Source: Rhodococcus sp. OK519
GTDB taxonomy: Bacteria; Actinomycetota; Actinomycetes; Mycobacteriales; Mycobacteriaceae
Assembly: GCF_003051005.1 (NCBI RefSeq)
Contig: NZ_QAOW01000005.1
Location: 1 to 64,000, forward strand
DNA length: 64,000 bases
Direction: 5' to 3'
Position 1 is the stretch's first letter. Each line of letters begins with the position of its first letter. Both the position numbers and the translations under genes were made by a program. This document shows positions 10,891 to 22,938 of the stretch, piece after piece. The notes beneath the pieces are model-generated. The model did no database searches. It was not told the origin of the DNA and saw nothing but the letters and a program-made list of their open reading frames with translations.

Positions 10891-10894
<4 letters not shown>
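8699..10894 (-). CDS. glgB: 1,4-alpha-glucan branching enzyme
   Basis: 731 residues from GTG 10894, whose first bases overlap the glgE stop (GTGA). The N-terminal beta-sandwich/CBM48 modules (~1-220) precede a GH13 barrel: the nucleophile Asp is in [18 protein letters not shown] and the acid Glu in [13 protein letters not shown]. It creates alpha-1,6 branches in the glucan elongated by GlgE. Length matches M. tuberculosis GlgB (731). Tight translational coupling with glgE fits their joint role in making alpha-glucan from maltose-1-phosphate. Confidence 0.97.
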
Positions 10895-12960
<2,066 letters not shown>

Positions 12961-13006
12961 TCAACGGTAGTTCAGCGGGTCGGGTAGCGCGGGGATAGTC
13001 ATCCGT

Positions 13007-13052
13007 CCATGGTGCGCCAGGTCCCACGGCCCATGGTGCGTCAGGTCCCACG
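13007..13052. repeat. 22-bp direct repeat between glgE and glgP
   Basis: Two copies of a 22-bp unit, 13007-13028 and 13031-13052, differ at one base (CGCCAGG versus CGTCAGG) and are separated by two bases. They lie in the 135-bp divergent intergenic space, 44 bases before the glgP start. They could be a duplicated regulator site or a slippage product. Confidence 0.8.
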
Positions 13053-13095
13053 ACTCGGCAGGTCACCGGCCCCGAACATGGGTAGTGTTCGCGGC

Positions 13096-15696
13096 GTGAA
13101 AGCCCTGCGTCGTTTCACCGTCCGAGCCCATCTGCCCGAGCGTCTCGCGGCGCTGGGTCCGTTGTCGACCAACCTGCGCTGGTCCTGGCATCCGCCGACG
13201 CAGGACCTCTTCGCATCGATCGACCCCGAATTGTGGGTGGCGGTGCGCCACGACCCGGTCCGCATGCTCGGTGAGGTCGATCCCTACCGGCTCGACGAAC
13301 TGGCGGTCGACCCCACGTTCCTGGCCGATCTGGACGGCGCGGCCGCGGACCTCGACCATTACGTGACACGCCCGCGCTGGTACCAGGATCAGCAGGACAG
13401 GGGCGCCGCACTCGCGACCGGAATCGCCTACTTCTCGATGGAGTTCGGCGTCACCGAGGTGCTCCCGAACTACTCCGGTGGACTCGGCATCCTCGCGGGC
13501 GACCATCTCAAGGCGGCGTCGGATCTGGGCCTGCCGCTGATCGGCGTCGGACTGCTGTATCGCTCCGGCTACTTCCGGCAATCCCTCACCGCGGACGGCT
13601 GGCAGGCCGAGCACTACCCGGCACACGATCCGCAGGGCTTGCCGTTGCGATTGCTCACCGAGAACGCGGGTGACGGGGGCCCCGGCGCACCGGTCCTGGT
13701 GCACGTCGCGATGCCCGGCGGCCGGGTCCTGCGGGCGCGGGTGTGGATCGCGCAGGTAGGTCGGGTCCCGCTGCTGCTGCTCGACTCCGACATCGCGGAG
13801 AACGAGCCCGAACTGCGGGCGGTGACCGATCGGCTGTACGGCGGCGATCAGGACCATCGCATCAAGCAGGAGATCCTCGCCGGGATCGGTGGCGTCCGGG
13901 CGGTGCGTGCCTACACGCGCGCACACGGTCTTGCGGACCCCGAGGTGTTCCACATGAACGAGGGACATGCGGGGTTCCTCGGTCTCGAGCGCATCCGTGA
14001 GCTGGTCAGCGGCGCCGGACTGGGGTTCGACACCGCGCTGGCGGCGGTGCGCGCGGGCACCGTGTTCACCACCCACACTCCGGTGCCGGCCGGCATCGAC
14101 CGGTTCCCGGCCGATCTGGTGCGCCGCTACTTCGGCGGCAACGAGGGGGAGCGCGAGTCCACGCTGCTGCCGGGACTGGCCGTCGACCGGATCCTGGCGC
14201 TGGGCGCCGAGAACGACCCGGGCACGTTCAACATGGCGCACATGGGGTTGCGCCTCGGCCAGCGCGCCAACGGGGTCTCGAAGCTGCACGGCGAGGTGAG
14301 CCGCGAGATGTTCGAGTCGCTGTGGCCGGGATTCGACGCCGCCGAGGTGCCGATCGGGTCGGTCACCAACGGCGTCCACGCCCCGACGTGGGCGGCTCGC
14401 GAGTGGATGGACCTCGCACGCCGACTGGTCGGGCCGGACATGCTCGAGGAGGCCCGCGGCTGGGAACGGCTGCGGGAGATCGATCCGGCCGAGCTGTGGT
14501 CGACCAGGAACACACTGCGCGCGCAGTTGGTGGACGAGGTCCGCCGACGGGTCCGAGCGTCGTGGCTCGAGCGCGGCGCCACCGAGGCCGAACTGGGGTG
14601 GACCGCCGAGGTGTTCGACCCGAACGTCCTGACCGTCGGGTTTGCGCGCCGCGTCCCCACCTACAAGCGTCTGACCCTGATGTTGCGCGACCCCGAGCGG
14701 CTGAAGGCGCTGCTGCTGGACGCGGAACGGCCGGTGCAGTTGGTGGTCGCCGGCAAGAGCCACCCCGCCGACGAGGGCGGCAAGGCACTCATCCAGCAGG
14801 TGGTCCGGTTCGCCGACCAGCACGACGTGCGGCACCGCATCGTGTTCCTGCCCGACTACGACATCTCCATGGCCCGCTACCTGTACTGGGGCTGCGATGT
14901 GTGGCTCAACAACCCGCTGCGCCCGCTCGAGGCGTGCGGGACGTCGGGCATGAAGTCGGCCCTCAACGGCGGGCTCAACCTGTCCATCCGCGACGGCTGG
15001 TGGGACGAGATGTTCGACGGCGAGAACGGTTGGGCCATCCCCACCGCCGACGGCGTCGCCGACGAGGTCCGCCGCGACGATCTCGAGGCGACCGCGCTGT
15101 ACGAGCTGCTCGAGCGGTCGGTGCTGCCGCGGTTCTACGACCGCGACGAGGACGACGTTCCGGGTCGGTGGATCGAGATGGTGCGGCACACCCTGCAGAG
15201 CCTCGGGCCCAAGGTACTTGCGTCGCGCATGGTGCGTGACTACTCCGTCGAGTACTACGCACCGGCCGCGATCGCGGTCCGGAACACGTTGCCCGACAAC
15301 TTCGCCGGCGCCCTCGAGATCGCCGAGTATCGGCGCCGTGTGGAGGCGGCATGGCCTGGTGTGCAGGTGGCGCAGGTCGACAGCGCCGGACTGCCCGACA
15401 ATCCGGAGATCGGAGCAGACCTGTCACTGCGGGCGTTCGTCCGCCTGGGAGGGCTGTCGCCCGACGAGGTGGTGGTGCACGCGGTGCTCGGCCGGGTGGG
15501 TGCGAACGACGACCTCACCGACGTCTCGACGGTCCAGATGGTGCACACCGGTACCGACGGACTCGGCGAGGTGTTCGAAGCCGTCACTCCGTTGCCCGTC
15601 TCGGGATCGGTCGGATACACCGTCCGCGTTCTGCCGCACCACCGGCTGCTCGCGACCGACGCCGAACTGGGGCTCGTCGCGGCACCGTACGTCTAG
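13096..15696 (+). CDS. glgP: alpha-glucan phosphorylase
   Basis: 866 residues from GTG 13096, giving MKALRRFTVRAHLPERL; the upstream part of the frame is the repeat region and is not coding-like. It is a GT35 phosphorylase of the short actinobacterial/archaeal type. The pyridoxal-phosphate lysine is in EACGTSGMKSALNG, and the glucan-site segment is NLSIRDGWWDE. It releases glucose-1-phosphate from alpha-glucan, opposing GlgE/GlgB. It is divergent from glgE, so synthesis and breakdown genes share one control region. Length matches M. tuberculosis GlgP (~863). Confidence 0.96.
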   Translation: MKALRRFTVRAHLPERLAALGPLSTNLRWSWHPPTQDLFASIDPELWVAVRHDPVRMLGEVDPYRLDELAVDPTFLADLDGAAADLDHYVTRPRWYQDQQDRGAALATGIAYFSMEFGVTEVLPNYSGGLGILAGDHLKAASDLGLPLIGVGLLYRSGYFRQSLTADGWQAEHYPAHDPQGLPLRLLTENAGDGGPGAPVLVHVAMPGGRVLRARVWIAQVGRVPLLLLDSDIAENEPELRAVTDRLYGGDQDHRIKQEILAGIGGVRAVRAYTRAHGLADPEVFHMNEGHAGFLGLERIRELVSGAGLGFDTALAAVRAGTVFTTHTPVPAGIDRFPADLVRRYFGGNEGERESTLLPGLAVDRILALGAENDPGTFNMAHMGLRLGQRANGVSKLHGEVSREMFESLWPGFDAAEVPIGSVTNGVHAPTWAAREWMDLARRLVGPDMLEEARGWERLREIDPAELWSTRNTLRAQLVDEVRRRVRASWLERGATEAELGWTAEVFDPNVLTVGFARRVPTYKRLTLMLRDPERLKALLLDAERPVQLVVAGKSHPADEGGKALIQQVVRFADQHDVRHRIVFLPDYDISMARYLYWGCDVWLNNPLRPLEACGTSGMKSALNGGLNLSIRDGWWDEMFDGENGWAIPTADGVADEVRRDDLEATALYELLERSVLPRFYDRDEDDVPGRWIEMVRHTLQSLGPKVLASRMVRDYSVEYYAPAAIAVRNTLPDNFAGALEIAEYRRRVEAAWPGVQVAQVDSAGLPDNPEIGADLSLRAFVRLGGLSPDEVVVHAVLGRVGANDDLTDVSTVQMVHTGTDGLGEVFEAVTPLPVSGSVGYTVRVLPHHRLLATDAELGLVAAPYV

Positions 15697-15718
15697 CGGG
15701 ACCTTCTCCAGCCCTATA

Positions 15719-17368
15719 TCAGGACTGGATGTCCCGGCGCCGGAACCCGACGAGCGCGAGTGTGTACAGCGCGGCCGCGACGACGAGGAGCACGAGCACC
15801 GGAACGATGTCGAACTCGTCGGCAGGCAGATTCGGGGTGAAGTGGAACGGTGACGCCCAGCCGGTCCAGTCGGGGAGGACTTCCAGGAACATCCCGATCA
15901 CGAGCGCGTACCCGAGGTACACCCACACCACGGCCAGCATTCGGGGGAACCACGCGTACACGGCGGCGCTCAGCGCGATGACGGTCAGTGTCGCGGGCAG
16001 GAAGTTCGCGGCGGCGCCGACGAGCCGACCGAACATTCCGCCGTCGTGCAGTGTCGCGGCCGCGGTGACTCCCATCGCGGCGCCGGCGGCCAGCACGATC
16101 AGCGATGTCGCCACCGAGATCACCACCAGCTGCGCGCCGAGCCACCGCCACCGCGACACCGGGCTCGCCAGCACGTCCTCGGCCCGGCCCGACGTCTCCT
16201 CGCCCCGGGCCGACTGGATCGCGGTCATCGCGTACATGCACGCCATGATCGCGAGGAACACCAGATACAGCGCGAACGCGCCCTGCGCGGCGTTGCTCTC
16301 GCCGCCCGGCAGCAACCCGGCCAGGCGCGGATCCTGGTTGACGAACTCGGCGACCTGCTGGCCCAGCGCACCGATCGGGAACGCCAACGCAGCGACCCCG
16401 ATGCCCCACGCCGCGATCTGGTTGCGTTGCATTCGCAGCGTCAGCGCGGCGATCCCATCGAGCGCAGCGCTCGCACGGGGCCGGCCGCCGCGCGGCGCGA
16501 CGAGACCGGCGCCGACGTCGCGTCGGCCCACCACCGCGTATGCGAGCACGACACCGACCACGACCGCGGCCAGCCCCAGCAGTAGCGGCCACCAACGTTC
16601 GTCGACATAGGCGCGAGTGGCCTGCCCCCAACCGATGGGCGACAGCCACGACCAGATGCTGTCGTCCTCCTTGGCGCGGACGTCACCGATCGCCCGCAGC
16701 AGGTAGGCGACCGCCACCGCGACCAAACCCAATCCGCTTGCGGTGCGGGCATGCTCGGTGACCTGTGAGAACAGGGCCGAGGTGGCGCCGAACACGAGTC
16801 CGACCATGAACACCGACCCCGCGAGATTCCAAGAACCCAACACCGGCAGGCCGACGGCGGTCAGACCGACACCCAGCACCACCGCGATCAGCAGATTCGC
16901 CAGCAGCACCACCGCGAGCCCCGACGTGATCGGTGCGAACCGCCCGACGACACCGGACCTCAGCATCTCGGCGCGCCCGGTCTCCTCCTCGGTCCGCAGA
17001 TGCAGCGTCACCAGTAGGACCGACATGATCGCGACCGCGATCATCGTCATGCCCGCGATCTCGTTGGCGACCATGGCGCCGAGCGTGTAGTCCGACAGCC
17101 CGTATCCCGGTCCTGCGAGCGCGGTCGCAGCGGGCGACTCGATGAGCGCGGCGCGCGCCTGCCGGGCCTCCGGCGTGGGGTAGAGATTCTGATAGCTCGA
17201 CGCCAGCAGCACCGTCGACCCGCCGACCGCGATCACCCACGCGGGCAGGCGGATCCGGTCGACGCGCAGCGCGAGGCGGGTGAGCGCCCACGTGCCCGCC
17301 AGCGGGTCGGCCGCCCCGGCGGCGGCGGGCCGCGCTGCCTGCTCGACACCCGCGACCTGCGTCGTCAT
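15719..17368 (-). CDS. ABC-2 type exporter permease
   Basis: 549 residues from ATG 17368, whose ATG overlaps the stop of the ATPase gene (ATGA). About 12 hydrophobic segments are arranged as two similar halves, with a long hydrophilic N-terminal loop containing [19 protein letters not shown]. This layout matches 'exporter of polyketide antibiotics' permeases such as M. tuberculosis Rv1217c, the partner of ATPase Rv1218c. It should form an efflux pump with the upstream ATPase. The substrate cannot be read from sequence; hydrophobic drugs are the usual guess. Confidence 0.88.
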   Translation of the reverse strand: MTTQVAGVEQAARPAAAGAADPLAGTWALTRLALRVDRIRLPAWVIAVGGSTVLLASSYQNLYPTPEARQARAALIESPAATALAGPGYGLSDYTLGAMVANEIAGMTMIAVAIMSVLLVTLHLRTEEETGRAEMLRSGVVGRFAPITSGLAVVLLANLLIAVVLGVGLTAVGLPVLGSWNLAGSVFMVGLVFGATSALFSQVTEHARTASGLGLVAVAVAYLLRAIGDVRAKEDDSIWSWLSPIGWGQATRAYVDERWWPLLLGLAAVVVGVVLAYAVVGRRDVGAGLVAPRGGRPRASAALDGIAALTLRMQRNQIAAWGIGVAALAFPIGALGQQVAEFVNQDPRLAGLLPGGESNAAQGAFALYLVFLAIMACMYAMTAIQSARGEETSGRAEDVLASPVSRWRWLGAQLVVISVATSLIVLAAGAAMGVTAAATLHDGGMFGRLVGAAANFLPATLTVIALSAAVYAWFPRMLAVVWVYLGYALVIGMFLEVLPDWTGWASPFHFTPNLPADEFDIVPVLVLLVVAAALYTLALVGFRRRDIQS

Positions 17369-18285
17369 CGCCGCTCGATGCCCAGCGAATCGAACTCGTC
17401 GCTGTACTCGCGCAGGAACAGATCCTCGAGCGTCGGCGGGTTCGCGGTGATCGTCACGATCCCGAGGCCGGCGAGTGTCGTCATCACCGAGTCGATGTGA
17501 TCGGAGTCGACGTCGAACGTGACGCTGTTGTCCTGATCGTCGAGCGGCTTCACGTTGTGTACGCCCGCTACGGTTGCGAGGCCGTCGGGGGAGTGGCGGG
17601 TGGTCGATGTGACCGTCGTGCGGGTGAGGTGCCGCAACTCCTTCAATGTTCCACTCTGCACGGTCCGTCCCGCACGGATGATCGTCACGACCCCGCACAG
17701 CGACTCCACCTCGGCGAGGATGTGGCTCGACAGCAAGATCGTGCGCCCGTCCCGCGCGGCCTCGCCGATGCACTGCTGGAACACGGCCTCCATCAGCGGA
17801 TCCAGGCCGGACGTCGGCTCGTCCAGGATGAGTAGTTGCGCGTCGGCCGCGAGCGCCGCGACCAGCGCCACCTTCTGCCGGTTGCCCTTGGAATAGGTGC
17901 GGCCCTTGCGGGTGGGATCGAGTTCGAAGCGCTCGAGGAGTTCCTGGCGGCGGTGCTCGTCGAGGCCGCCGCGCAGCCGTCCGAACAGGTCGATGGCCTC
18001 GCCACCGGTGAGATTCGGCCACAGGTTCACGTCGCCCGGCACGTACGTGAGGTGTCGGTGCAGGCTCACCGCGTCGCGCCACGGGTCGGATCCGAGCACC
18101 GAGACGTCGCCGCCATCCGCGCGCAGCAGGCCGAGCAGCACCCGGATGGTGGTGGACTTGCCGGAACCGTTGGGGCCGAGGAAGCCGTGGACCTCGCCGG
18201 GGCCGACCTCGAGATCGAGGCCGTCGAGAGCATGGACGTCACCGAAGCGTTTGGTGAGTCCGCGAACCGAGATCACCGGGTCCAT
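17365..18285 (-). CDS. ABC exporter ATP-binding protein
   Basis: 306 residues. Walker A is in [20 protein letters not shown], the signature in [16 protein letters not shown] (YSKGN in place of LSGGQ, common in DrrA-like subunits), and Walker B in [15 protein letters not shown]. The C-terminal ~80 residues are the extra domain seen in DrrA/CcmA-type ATPases. It is translationally coupled to the permease downstream. The first gene of a two-gene operon, convergent with nothing and 57 bases downstream of dinG's end on the same strand, so read-through from dinG is possible. Confidence 0.92.
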   Translation of the reverse strand: MDPVISVRGLTKRFGDVHALDGLDLEVGPGEVHGFLGPNGSGKSTTIRVLLGLLRADGGDVSVLGSDPWRDAVSLHRHLTYVPGDVNLWPNLTGGEAIDLFGRLRGGLDEHRRQELLERFELDPTRKGRTYSKGNRQKVALVAALAADAQLLILDEPTSGLDPLMEAVFQQCIGEAARDGRTILLSSHILAEVESLCGVVTIIRAGRTVQSGTLKELRHLTRTTVTSTTRHSPDGLATVAGVHNVKPLDDQDNSVTFDVDSDHIDSVMTTLAGLGIVTITANPPTLEDLFLREYSDEFDSLGIERR

Positions 18286-18342
18286 CGCCCGAGCATAGGA
18301 CGCCCGGCACCGGCCCGGCCGGGTTTCGAGGACAGCCGAAAG

Positions 18343-20400
18343 TCAGGACGACGGGCGTGACGCTGCGATCCGGGTCAGTGCCTGCCGTACCACCTGGGGG
18401 TCCGCCGTCTCCCAGAACGGGGGCAGCGACGCGCGCAGGTAACCGCCGTAGCGGGCGGTGGCCAGACGGGAGTCGAGGATCGCCACCACCCCCTTGTCGT
18501 CGACGCTGCGCAGCAGGCGCCCCACACCCTGCGCGAGCAGCAGGGCCGCATGGTTCGCCGCCACCGACAGGAATCCGTTGCCGCCGCGCGACTCCACCGC
18601 CTGCTGACGCGCCACGAGCAGCGGATCGTCGGGGCGGGGGAAGGGGATGCGGTCGAGGATCACCAGGCTCAGCGACGGCCCGGGGACGTCGACGCCCTGC
18701 CACAGCGACAGCGTGCCGAACAGCGTCGTCGGCTCGTCCTCCGAGAACTTCTTCACGAGAGTGCCGGTCGCGTCGTCACCCTGGCACAGGATCGGCACGT
18801 CGAGGCGCTCGCGCATCTCCTCGGCGGCAGCCTTCGCGGCCCGCATCGACGAGAACAGGCCCAGAGTGCGGCCACCGGCTGCGGTCACCAGTTCTGCAAT
18901 CTCGTCCATGAACGCGGGGGACAGGCCGTCCCGTCCGGGCGGCGGCAGGTGCCGGGCGATGTACATGATGCCCGCCTTCGCGTGGTCGAACGGCGATCCG
19001 ACATCGAGCGAATTCCAGCGCAGCGCACCGGCATCCGACGGCGCCTCCTTGCCGGTCGCCGTCGCGGTGTCGCTGCGGGACGGCGACTCCGGCGGCAGGC
19101 CCCAGTTCACCGCGAGTCCGTCGAACGACCCGCCGACGGTGAGGGTGGCCGACGTCAGCACCACCGTCGACTCCGCGAACAGGCTCGCGCGGAGCAGCCC
19201 ACCCACCGACAGCGGGGCCATCCGCACGACCCGGCGCACGTTGCCGCGATTCTCGTCGACCGACAGCCACACGACGTCCTTGCGCTTGGCCGGGTCGGGC
19301 TCGTCGAACGCGGTGAGCACGCGGACGGCGCTGTCGTGGACCTCGTCGATCGCCGACAGCGCGGAGTTGCGCGCCGCCGCGGCCTCCGGATCGGCGGCGG
19401 CCATGCCCGGCTTGGCCGGACCGATCGCGGTGCGCACGTTCCACGCGGCGTCGCGAACCGCGGCCAGCGCCAGGCCGACACCGTCGGGCAGTGCGTCCCA
19501 CCGTCCTGCGGCGAGCTCTTCGAGCAGATCCGCCCACCCCTCGGCGGACGCCTCCAGTCGGTCGACGTCCTGCTCCTCGACGAGCTTGACGGCGCGGCGC
19601 GCGGCGGCACTGATCGCCGCCGACGACAGTTCCGCCGTCGCGACGCCGGTGACGCGGTCGACCAGTTCGTGTGCCTCGTCGATGACGACGACGTCGTGCT
19701 CCGGGAGGACCGCGATCCCGGAGATCGCGTCGATCGCGAGCATCGCGTGGTTGGTGACCACGACGTCGACCTGCGCGGCCTCCGCGCGGGCGCGCTCGGC
19801 GAAGCAGTCCTCGCCGACGGGGCAGCGGGACTTGCCGAGGCATTCGCGGGCACTGACGCTGACCTGCCGCCACGACTGATCGCTCACGCCGGGCACGAGA
19901 TCGTCGCGGTCACCGGTCTCGGTGTCCGACGACCATTTGGTGAGGCGCTGCACCTCGCGGCCGAGCCGGGAGATCGCGAACGCGTCGAACAGCTCCGCCT
20001 CCGGCGGATCGTCCTGCGCCATCCCCGTGTGGATCTTGTTCATGCACAGGTAGTTGCCGCGGCCCTTGAGGATCGCGAACCGGGGAAGGCGTCCCAGGGC
20101 GGGCTTCAACGCCTCGGCGAGCCGGGGCATGTCGCGATCCACCAACTGGCGCTGCAGCGCGATCGTCGCGGTCGAGACGACAACGGTTCGGCCGGACTGG
20201 ACGGCATGCCGGACGCTGGGGACGAGGTACGCGAGGGACTTGCCGGTACCGGTGCCGGCCTGCACCGCGAGGTGCTCGCCGGTGTCGATCGAATGCGCGA
20301 CGGCGGACGCCATCGTCAACTGATTCTGGCGTTCCTTGCCGCCGAGGGAGCGGACCGCGAGCTTGAGGAGATCGGGCACGTTCGGCAGCTCACGGGGCAC
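18343..20400 (-). CDS. dinG: DinG-family ATP-dependent DNA helicase
   Basis: 685 residues from GTG 20400. Superfamily 2 iron-sulfur helicase: motif I QAGTGTGKSLAYLVPS, motif II VVIDEAHEL, and motif VI near QGVGRLLRS. A cysteine group (CLGKSRCPVGEDC) lies between motifs I and II where the 4Fe-4S cluster sits. It unwinds 5' tailed DNA, D-loops and DNA-RNA hybrids and is linked to repair and R-loop removal. Its position after glgP matches M. tuberculosis Rv1329c. The C-terminus (IAASRPSS) is basic and short. Confidence 0.94.
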   Translation of the reverse strand: MPRELPNVPDLLKLAVRSLGGKERQNQLTMASAVAHSIDTGEHLAVQAGTGTGKSLAYLVPSVRHAVQSGRTVVVSTATIALQRQLVDRDMPRLAEALKPALGRLPRFAILKGRGNYLCMNKIHTGMAQDDPPEAELFDAFAISRLGREVQRLTKWSSDTETGDRDDLVPGVSDQSWRQVSVSARECLGKSRCPVGEDCFAERARAEAAQVDVVVTNHAMLAIDAISGIAVLPEHDVVVIDEAHELVDRVTGVATAELSSAAISAAARRAVKLVEEQDVDRLEASAEGWADLLEELAAGRWDALPDGVGLALAAVRDAAWNVRTAIGPAKPGMAAADPEAAAARNSALSAIDEVHDSAVRVLTAFDEPDPAKRKDVVWLSVDENRGNVRRVVRMAPLSVGGLLRASLFAESTVVLTSATLTVGGSFDGLAVNWGLPPESPSRSDTATATGKEAPSDAGALRWNSLDVGSPFDHAKAGIMYIARHLPPPGRDGLSPAFMDEIAELVTAAGGRTLGLFSSMRAAKAAAEEMRERLDVPILCQGDDATGTLVKKFSEDEPTTLFGTLSLWQGVDVPGPSLSLVILDRIPFPRPDDPLLVARQQAVESRGGNGFLSVAANHAALLLAQGVGRLLRSVDDKGVVAILDSRLATARYGGYLRASLPPFWETADPQVVRQALTRIAASRPSS

Positions 20401-20551
20401 CGGAACAGGGTACTGCCCGCCGTCGCATCAGCCCCGGCCCGGGATCACCCGCACGATCGACGACGAAGGGTGCGATGCCCCCGCATACTGCCCGGACTGT
20501 GGTTTCCTTTCGGGTGCACTACCTATTTCCGGCATTTCGCCCGAACAGTGA

Positions 20552-20776
20552 CACGAAAGGCCGTGGTGTTCGGGGAACCCCCACGCCAGTCGGGAGCTGA
20601 CCGGCATTCAGGCGACCGTCGGCGACGACCGCTTCACCGTCACCGCCGGCAACGGCACCAGCCCGGATGCCGTCCTCGGGGTATCACTGGTCGTCGCTGC
20701 GGCACCCGTCCCCGAACCGCCGACCGACGCCTTCCTCGGATCGCTCGAGTTGCTCACTTCCGCGTTCGGCAGCTGA
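20552..20776 (+). pseudogene. possible remnant of an HxlR-type regulator C-terminus
   Basis: The 403-bp space between dinG and the P450 holds no intact gene. From 20552 to the TGA at 20774 one frame is open for 74 codons and reads ATVGDDRFTVTAGNG-TSPDAVLG, which resembles the SCP2-like tail at the end of some actinobacterial HxlR regulators (from memory). There is no start codon with a ribosome site and the upstream DNA-binding half is missing, so if real it is a decayed fragment. 20401-20551 shows nothing except a short inverted pair (CCTTTCG / CGAAAGG). Confidence 0.35.
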
Positions 20777-20803
20777 CTTCCCGGCCGCACCGTCCGGCGG
20801 GCA

Positions 20804-22192
20804 CTACGACTCCGGACGCAGCGGCTCCGCGGGCGCACGGGGGCGAAGTCGCAGATCGACCGGTTGCCCGTCGGACGGGAACGGCAAGGAGGTGAAGTTG
20901 AGCGGGGCGACGTAGTCGGCGTCGACGCACCACTCGAAACGCAGGAGGAGGTGGTGCATGATCGCCTTGATCTCGGCCCCGGCGAAGTGCATGCCCAGAC
21001 ATTTGTGGACACCGCCGCCGAACGGTTCCCAGGCGTATCGGTGCACCTTGTCCTCACGTCGGTGCGGCGCGAAGCGCTCGGGATCGAAACGCTCGGGATC
21101 GGGCCAGTACTGCGTCATGTGGTGGGTGAAATGGGGTGCGACCGCCGTATAGGTTCCCGCTGGCACGAAGTGCCCCCGGATCTGGGTGTCGCGTACCGCA
21201 CGGCGCGCCATGACCGGCACCGGAGACACGATCCGCAGGCATTCCTTCATCACCAGATCGAGGCTGCCGAGTCCGTCGAGATCGGCATAGCTCGGTGCCG
21301 AGGTTCCCAGCGCGAGTGACTCTGACCGGCACCGGTCCTGCCACTGCGGATGCTGGCCCAGGTACTGCATCATCGTGGAGAGGGTGATCGTGGAGGTGTC
21401 GTGTGCCGCCATCAACAGGAAGATCATGTGGTCGACCACCTCGTCATCGCTGAAGCGTTGTCCCGCTTCGGCTTCGATGTGACAGAGCACGGAGAAGAGG
21501 TCGTCGGTCTCGCGCTCTCGCCGCGCGGGCAGGTATCGGCGGAAGAAGGCCTCGAGGACCCTGCGGCCGTCGAGTCCGCGCTTCCACCGGGTCCCCGGGA
21601 CCGGGTAGCGGATCACCGAGGTCGCGGCCTGGACGCAGTCGACGAAAGCCTTTTGTACCGACGAAATTTCGTGCTCAGTGGATGCCTCCGCACCGCCCAT
21701 GAAGATATCGGTGGCGAGATCGAGGGTGAGCTTCTTCAGTGCGGTGTAGGCGCGGAATCCGGGGGCGGGGGCCCACTCGTCGAGCGCCGCGTCGATTGCC
21801 GGGTTGAGGGCCTCGACGGACTTGTCGAGTCGGGAGCGGGTGAACGCCTGCTGCATGATTCGGCGGTGCCGGAGATGTCCATCGGAATCGAGAAGCATGA
21901 GACCGCCGTGGAAGAACGGGCCGATCAGCACCGACCAGCCGTCGCCGTTGGCGAACGCCCGGTCCTTGTTCTGCAGCACTTCCTGGCACGCGTCGGGGCC
22001 GAGAACGGCGATCCAGCGCCGGCCGATCATCGAGAACCAGGAGACCTCGCCGTAACGGTCCCACTGCTCCTGCATCAACGCCAGGGGGTCCCGAATGTAC
22101 GCGAGGGCGTGCCCGACCACCGGCGGGCCCGCTCGTCCCGCGACCGGGCGCAACAGCGAGTGGGTAGGTGGGTCGGCCAGGAACTTGGACAC
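20804..22192 (-). CDS. cytochrome P450 (possibly CYP136-like)
   Basis: 462 residues from GTG 22192, preferred because GGGGG lies six bases upstream; the ATG at 22222 would put the start inside the shared palindrome. P450 motifs: I-helix oxygen site LMAAHDTSTIT, K-helix ExxR in MKECLRIVSP, PERF-type PDPERFDPERF, and haem-binding FGGGVHKCLG with the axial Cys. A soluble class I P450 needing separate ferredoxin partners, none of which are in the window. M. tuberculosis CYP136 also sits beside a TetR gene, and the long C-terminus agrees, but the family assignment is an inference. Substrate unknown. Confidence 0.9.
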   Translation of the reverse strand: MSKFLADPPTHSLLRPVAGRAGPPVVGHALAYIRDPLALMQEQWDRYGEVSWFSMIGRRWIAVLGPDACQEVLQNKDRAFANGDGWSVLIGPFFHGGLMLLDSDGHLRHRRIMQQAFTRSRLDKSVEALNPAIDAALDEWAPAPGFRAYTALKKLTLDLATDIFMGGAEASTEHEISSVQKAFVDCVQAATSVIRYPVPGTRWKRGLDGRRVLEAFFRRYLPARRERETDDLFSVLCHIEAEAGQRFSDDEVVDHMIFLLMAAHDTSTITLSTMMQYLGQHPQWQDRCRSESLALGTSAPSYADLDGLGSLDLVMKECLRIVSPVPVMARRAVRDTQIRGHFVPAGTYTAVAPHFTHHMTQYWPDPERFDPERFAPHRREDKVHRYAWEPFGGGVHKCLGMHFAGAEIKAIMHHLLLRFEWCVDADYVAPLNFTSLPFPSDGQPVDLRLRPRAPAEPLRPES

Positions 22193-22209
22193 GATGAACC
22201 CCCGTTCAA

Positions 22210-22231
22210 TCTGACAGTGCATCCTGTCAGA
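22210..22231. promoter_or_regulatory. palindromic operator between P450 and TetR genes
   Basis: TCTGACAG (22210-22217) and CTGTCAGA (22224-22231) form a perfect 8-bp inverted repeat with a 6-bp spacer, 18 bp upstream of the P450 start and 48 bp upstream of the tetR start. Size and position are typical of a TetR-family operator, so the TetR protein probably controls both genes from here. Confidence 0.7.
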
Positions 22232-22278
22232 ATGGATGTAGTGTGCGTCACACGGATTGCGTCTGTCAACATCGAGCC

Positions 22279-22899
22279 ATGACTTCTCCTGCCCCGCGCC
22301 GGTACGCCGGCCTGAGCGGCGACCAACGTGCCGCGCAGCGACGCGAACGCTTGCTCGAGGCGGGGCTGGACCTGTTCGCGGCCGCCGGACGGAGCGGCGC
22401 CACCATGACGGCCATCTGCGCGCACGCCAAGTTGACGGAGCGATACTTCTACGAAAGCTTCACCAGCAGAGACGAACTCCTGCAGACGGTCCTGGAAGGC
22501 ATAGTCGCCGAAGTCCGTCAGGCCGGACTGGAGGCGCTGCACGCGAGCACCGGCACCCTGGAGCAGCGGGTCCGCAGTGCCATCGCATCGCTGGTCGCCA
22601 TTCTCACCGACGATCCCCGCAAGGGGCGTTTCGCGCTGATCGAATCCGCCGCCTTCGAACCCTTGCGCACCGACAGGCGCGCAGCGCTGCGCGGCTTCGC
22701 CCGGATGGTCGCGGACGAGGCAGCCCGGATGTACGGCGACCGAGCCTGGCCGACGCTGCAGGGGGAGATCAACGGGCTGCTGTTCGTCGGCGGCTTGGCC
22801 GAACTGGTCACCGCATGGTTGAACGAAGAGATCGCCCTCACCCCGGACGAGATCGTCGACGCGGCCACGTATCAGTTCACCTCCACCGCGCATCGCTGA
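22279..22899 (+). CDS. TetR-family transcriptional regulator
   Basis: 206 residues from ATG 22279 (MTSPAPRRYAGLSGDQ); upstream codons to 22243 run through the intergenic region. The N-terminal HTH (~20-65) has RERLLEAGLDLFAAAG and AKLTERYFYESFTSRDELL, clear TetR signatures. The C-terminal ligand domain is helical and variable. It is divergent from the P450 across a perfect palindrome, so it likely represses the P450 and itself until a substrate-like ligand binds. Confidence 0.93.
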   Translation: MTSPAPRRYAGLSGDQRAAQRRERLLEAGLDLFAAAGRSGATMTAICAHAKLTERYFYESFTSRDELLQTVLEGIVAEVRQAGLEALHASTGTLEQRVRSAIASLVAILTDDPRKGRFALIESAAFEPLRTDRRAALRGFARMVADEAARMYGDRAWPTLQGEINGLLFVGGLAELVTAWLNEEIALTPDEIVDAATYQFTSTAHR

Positions 22900-22938
22900 G
22901 ACGGTCTACTCGCCTCCGACGCGATCCGGCGTGAGGGG

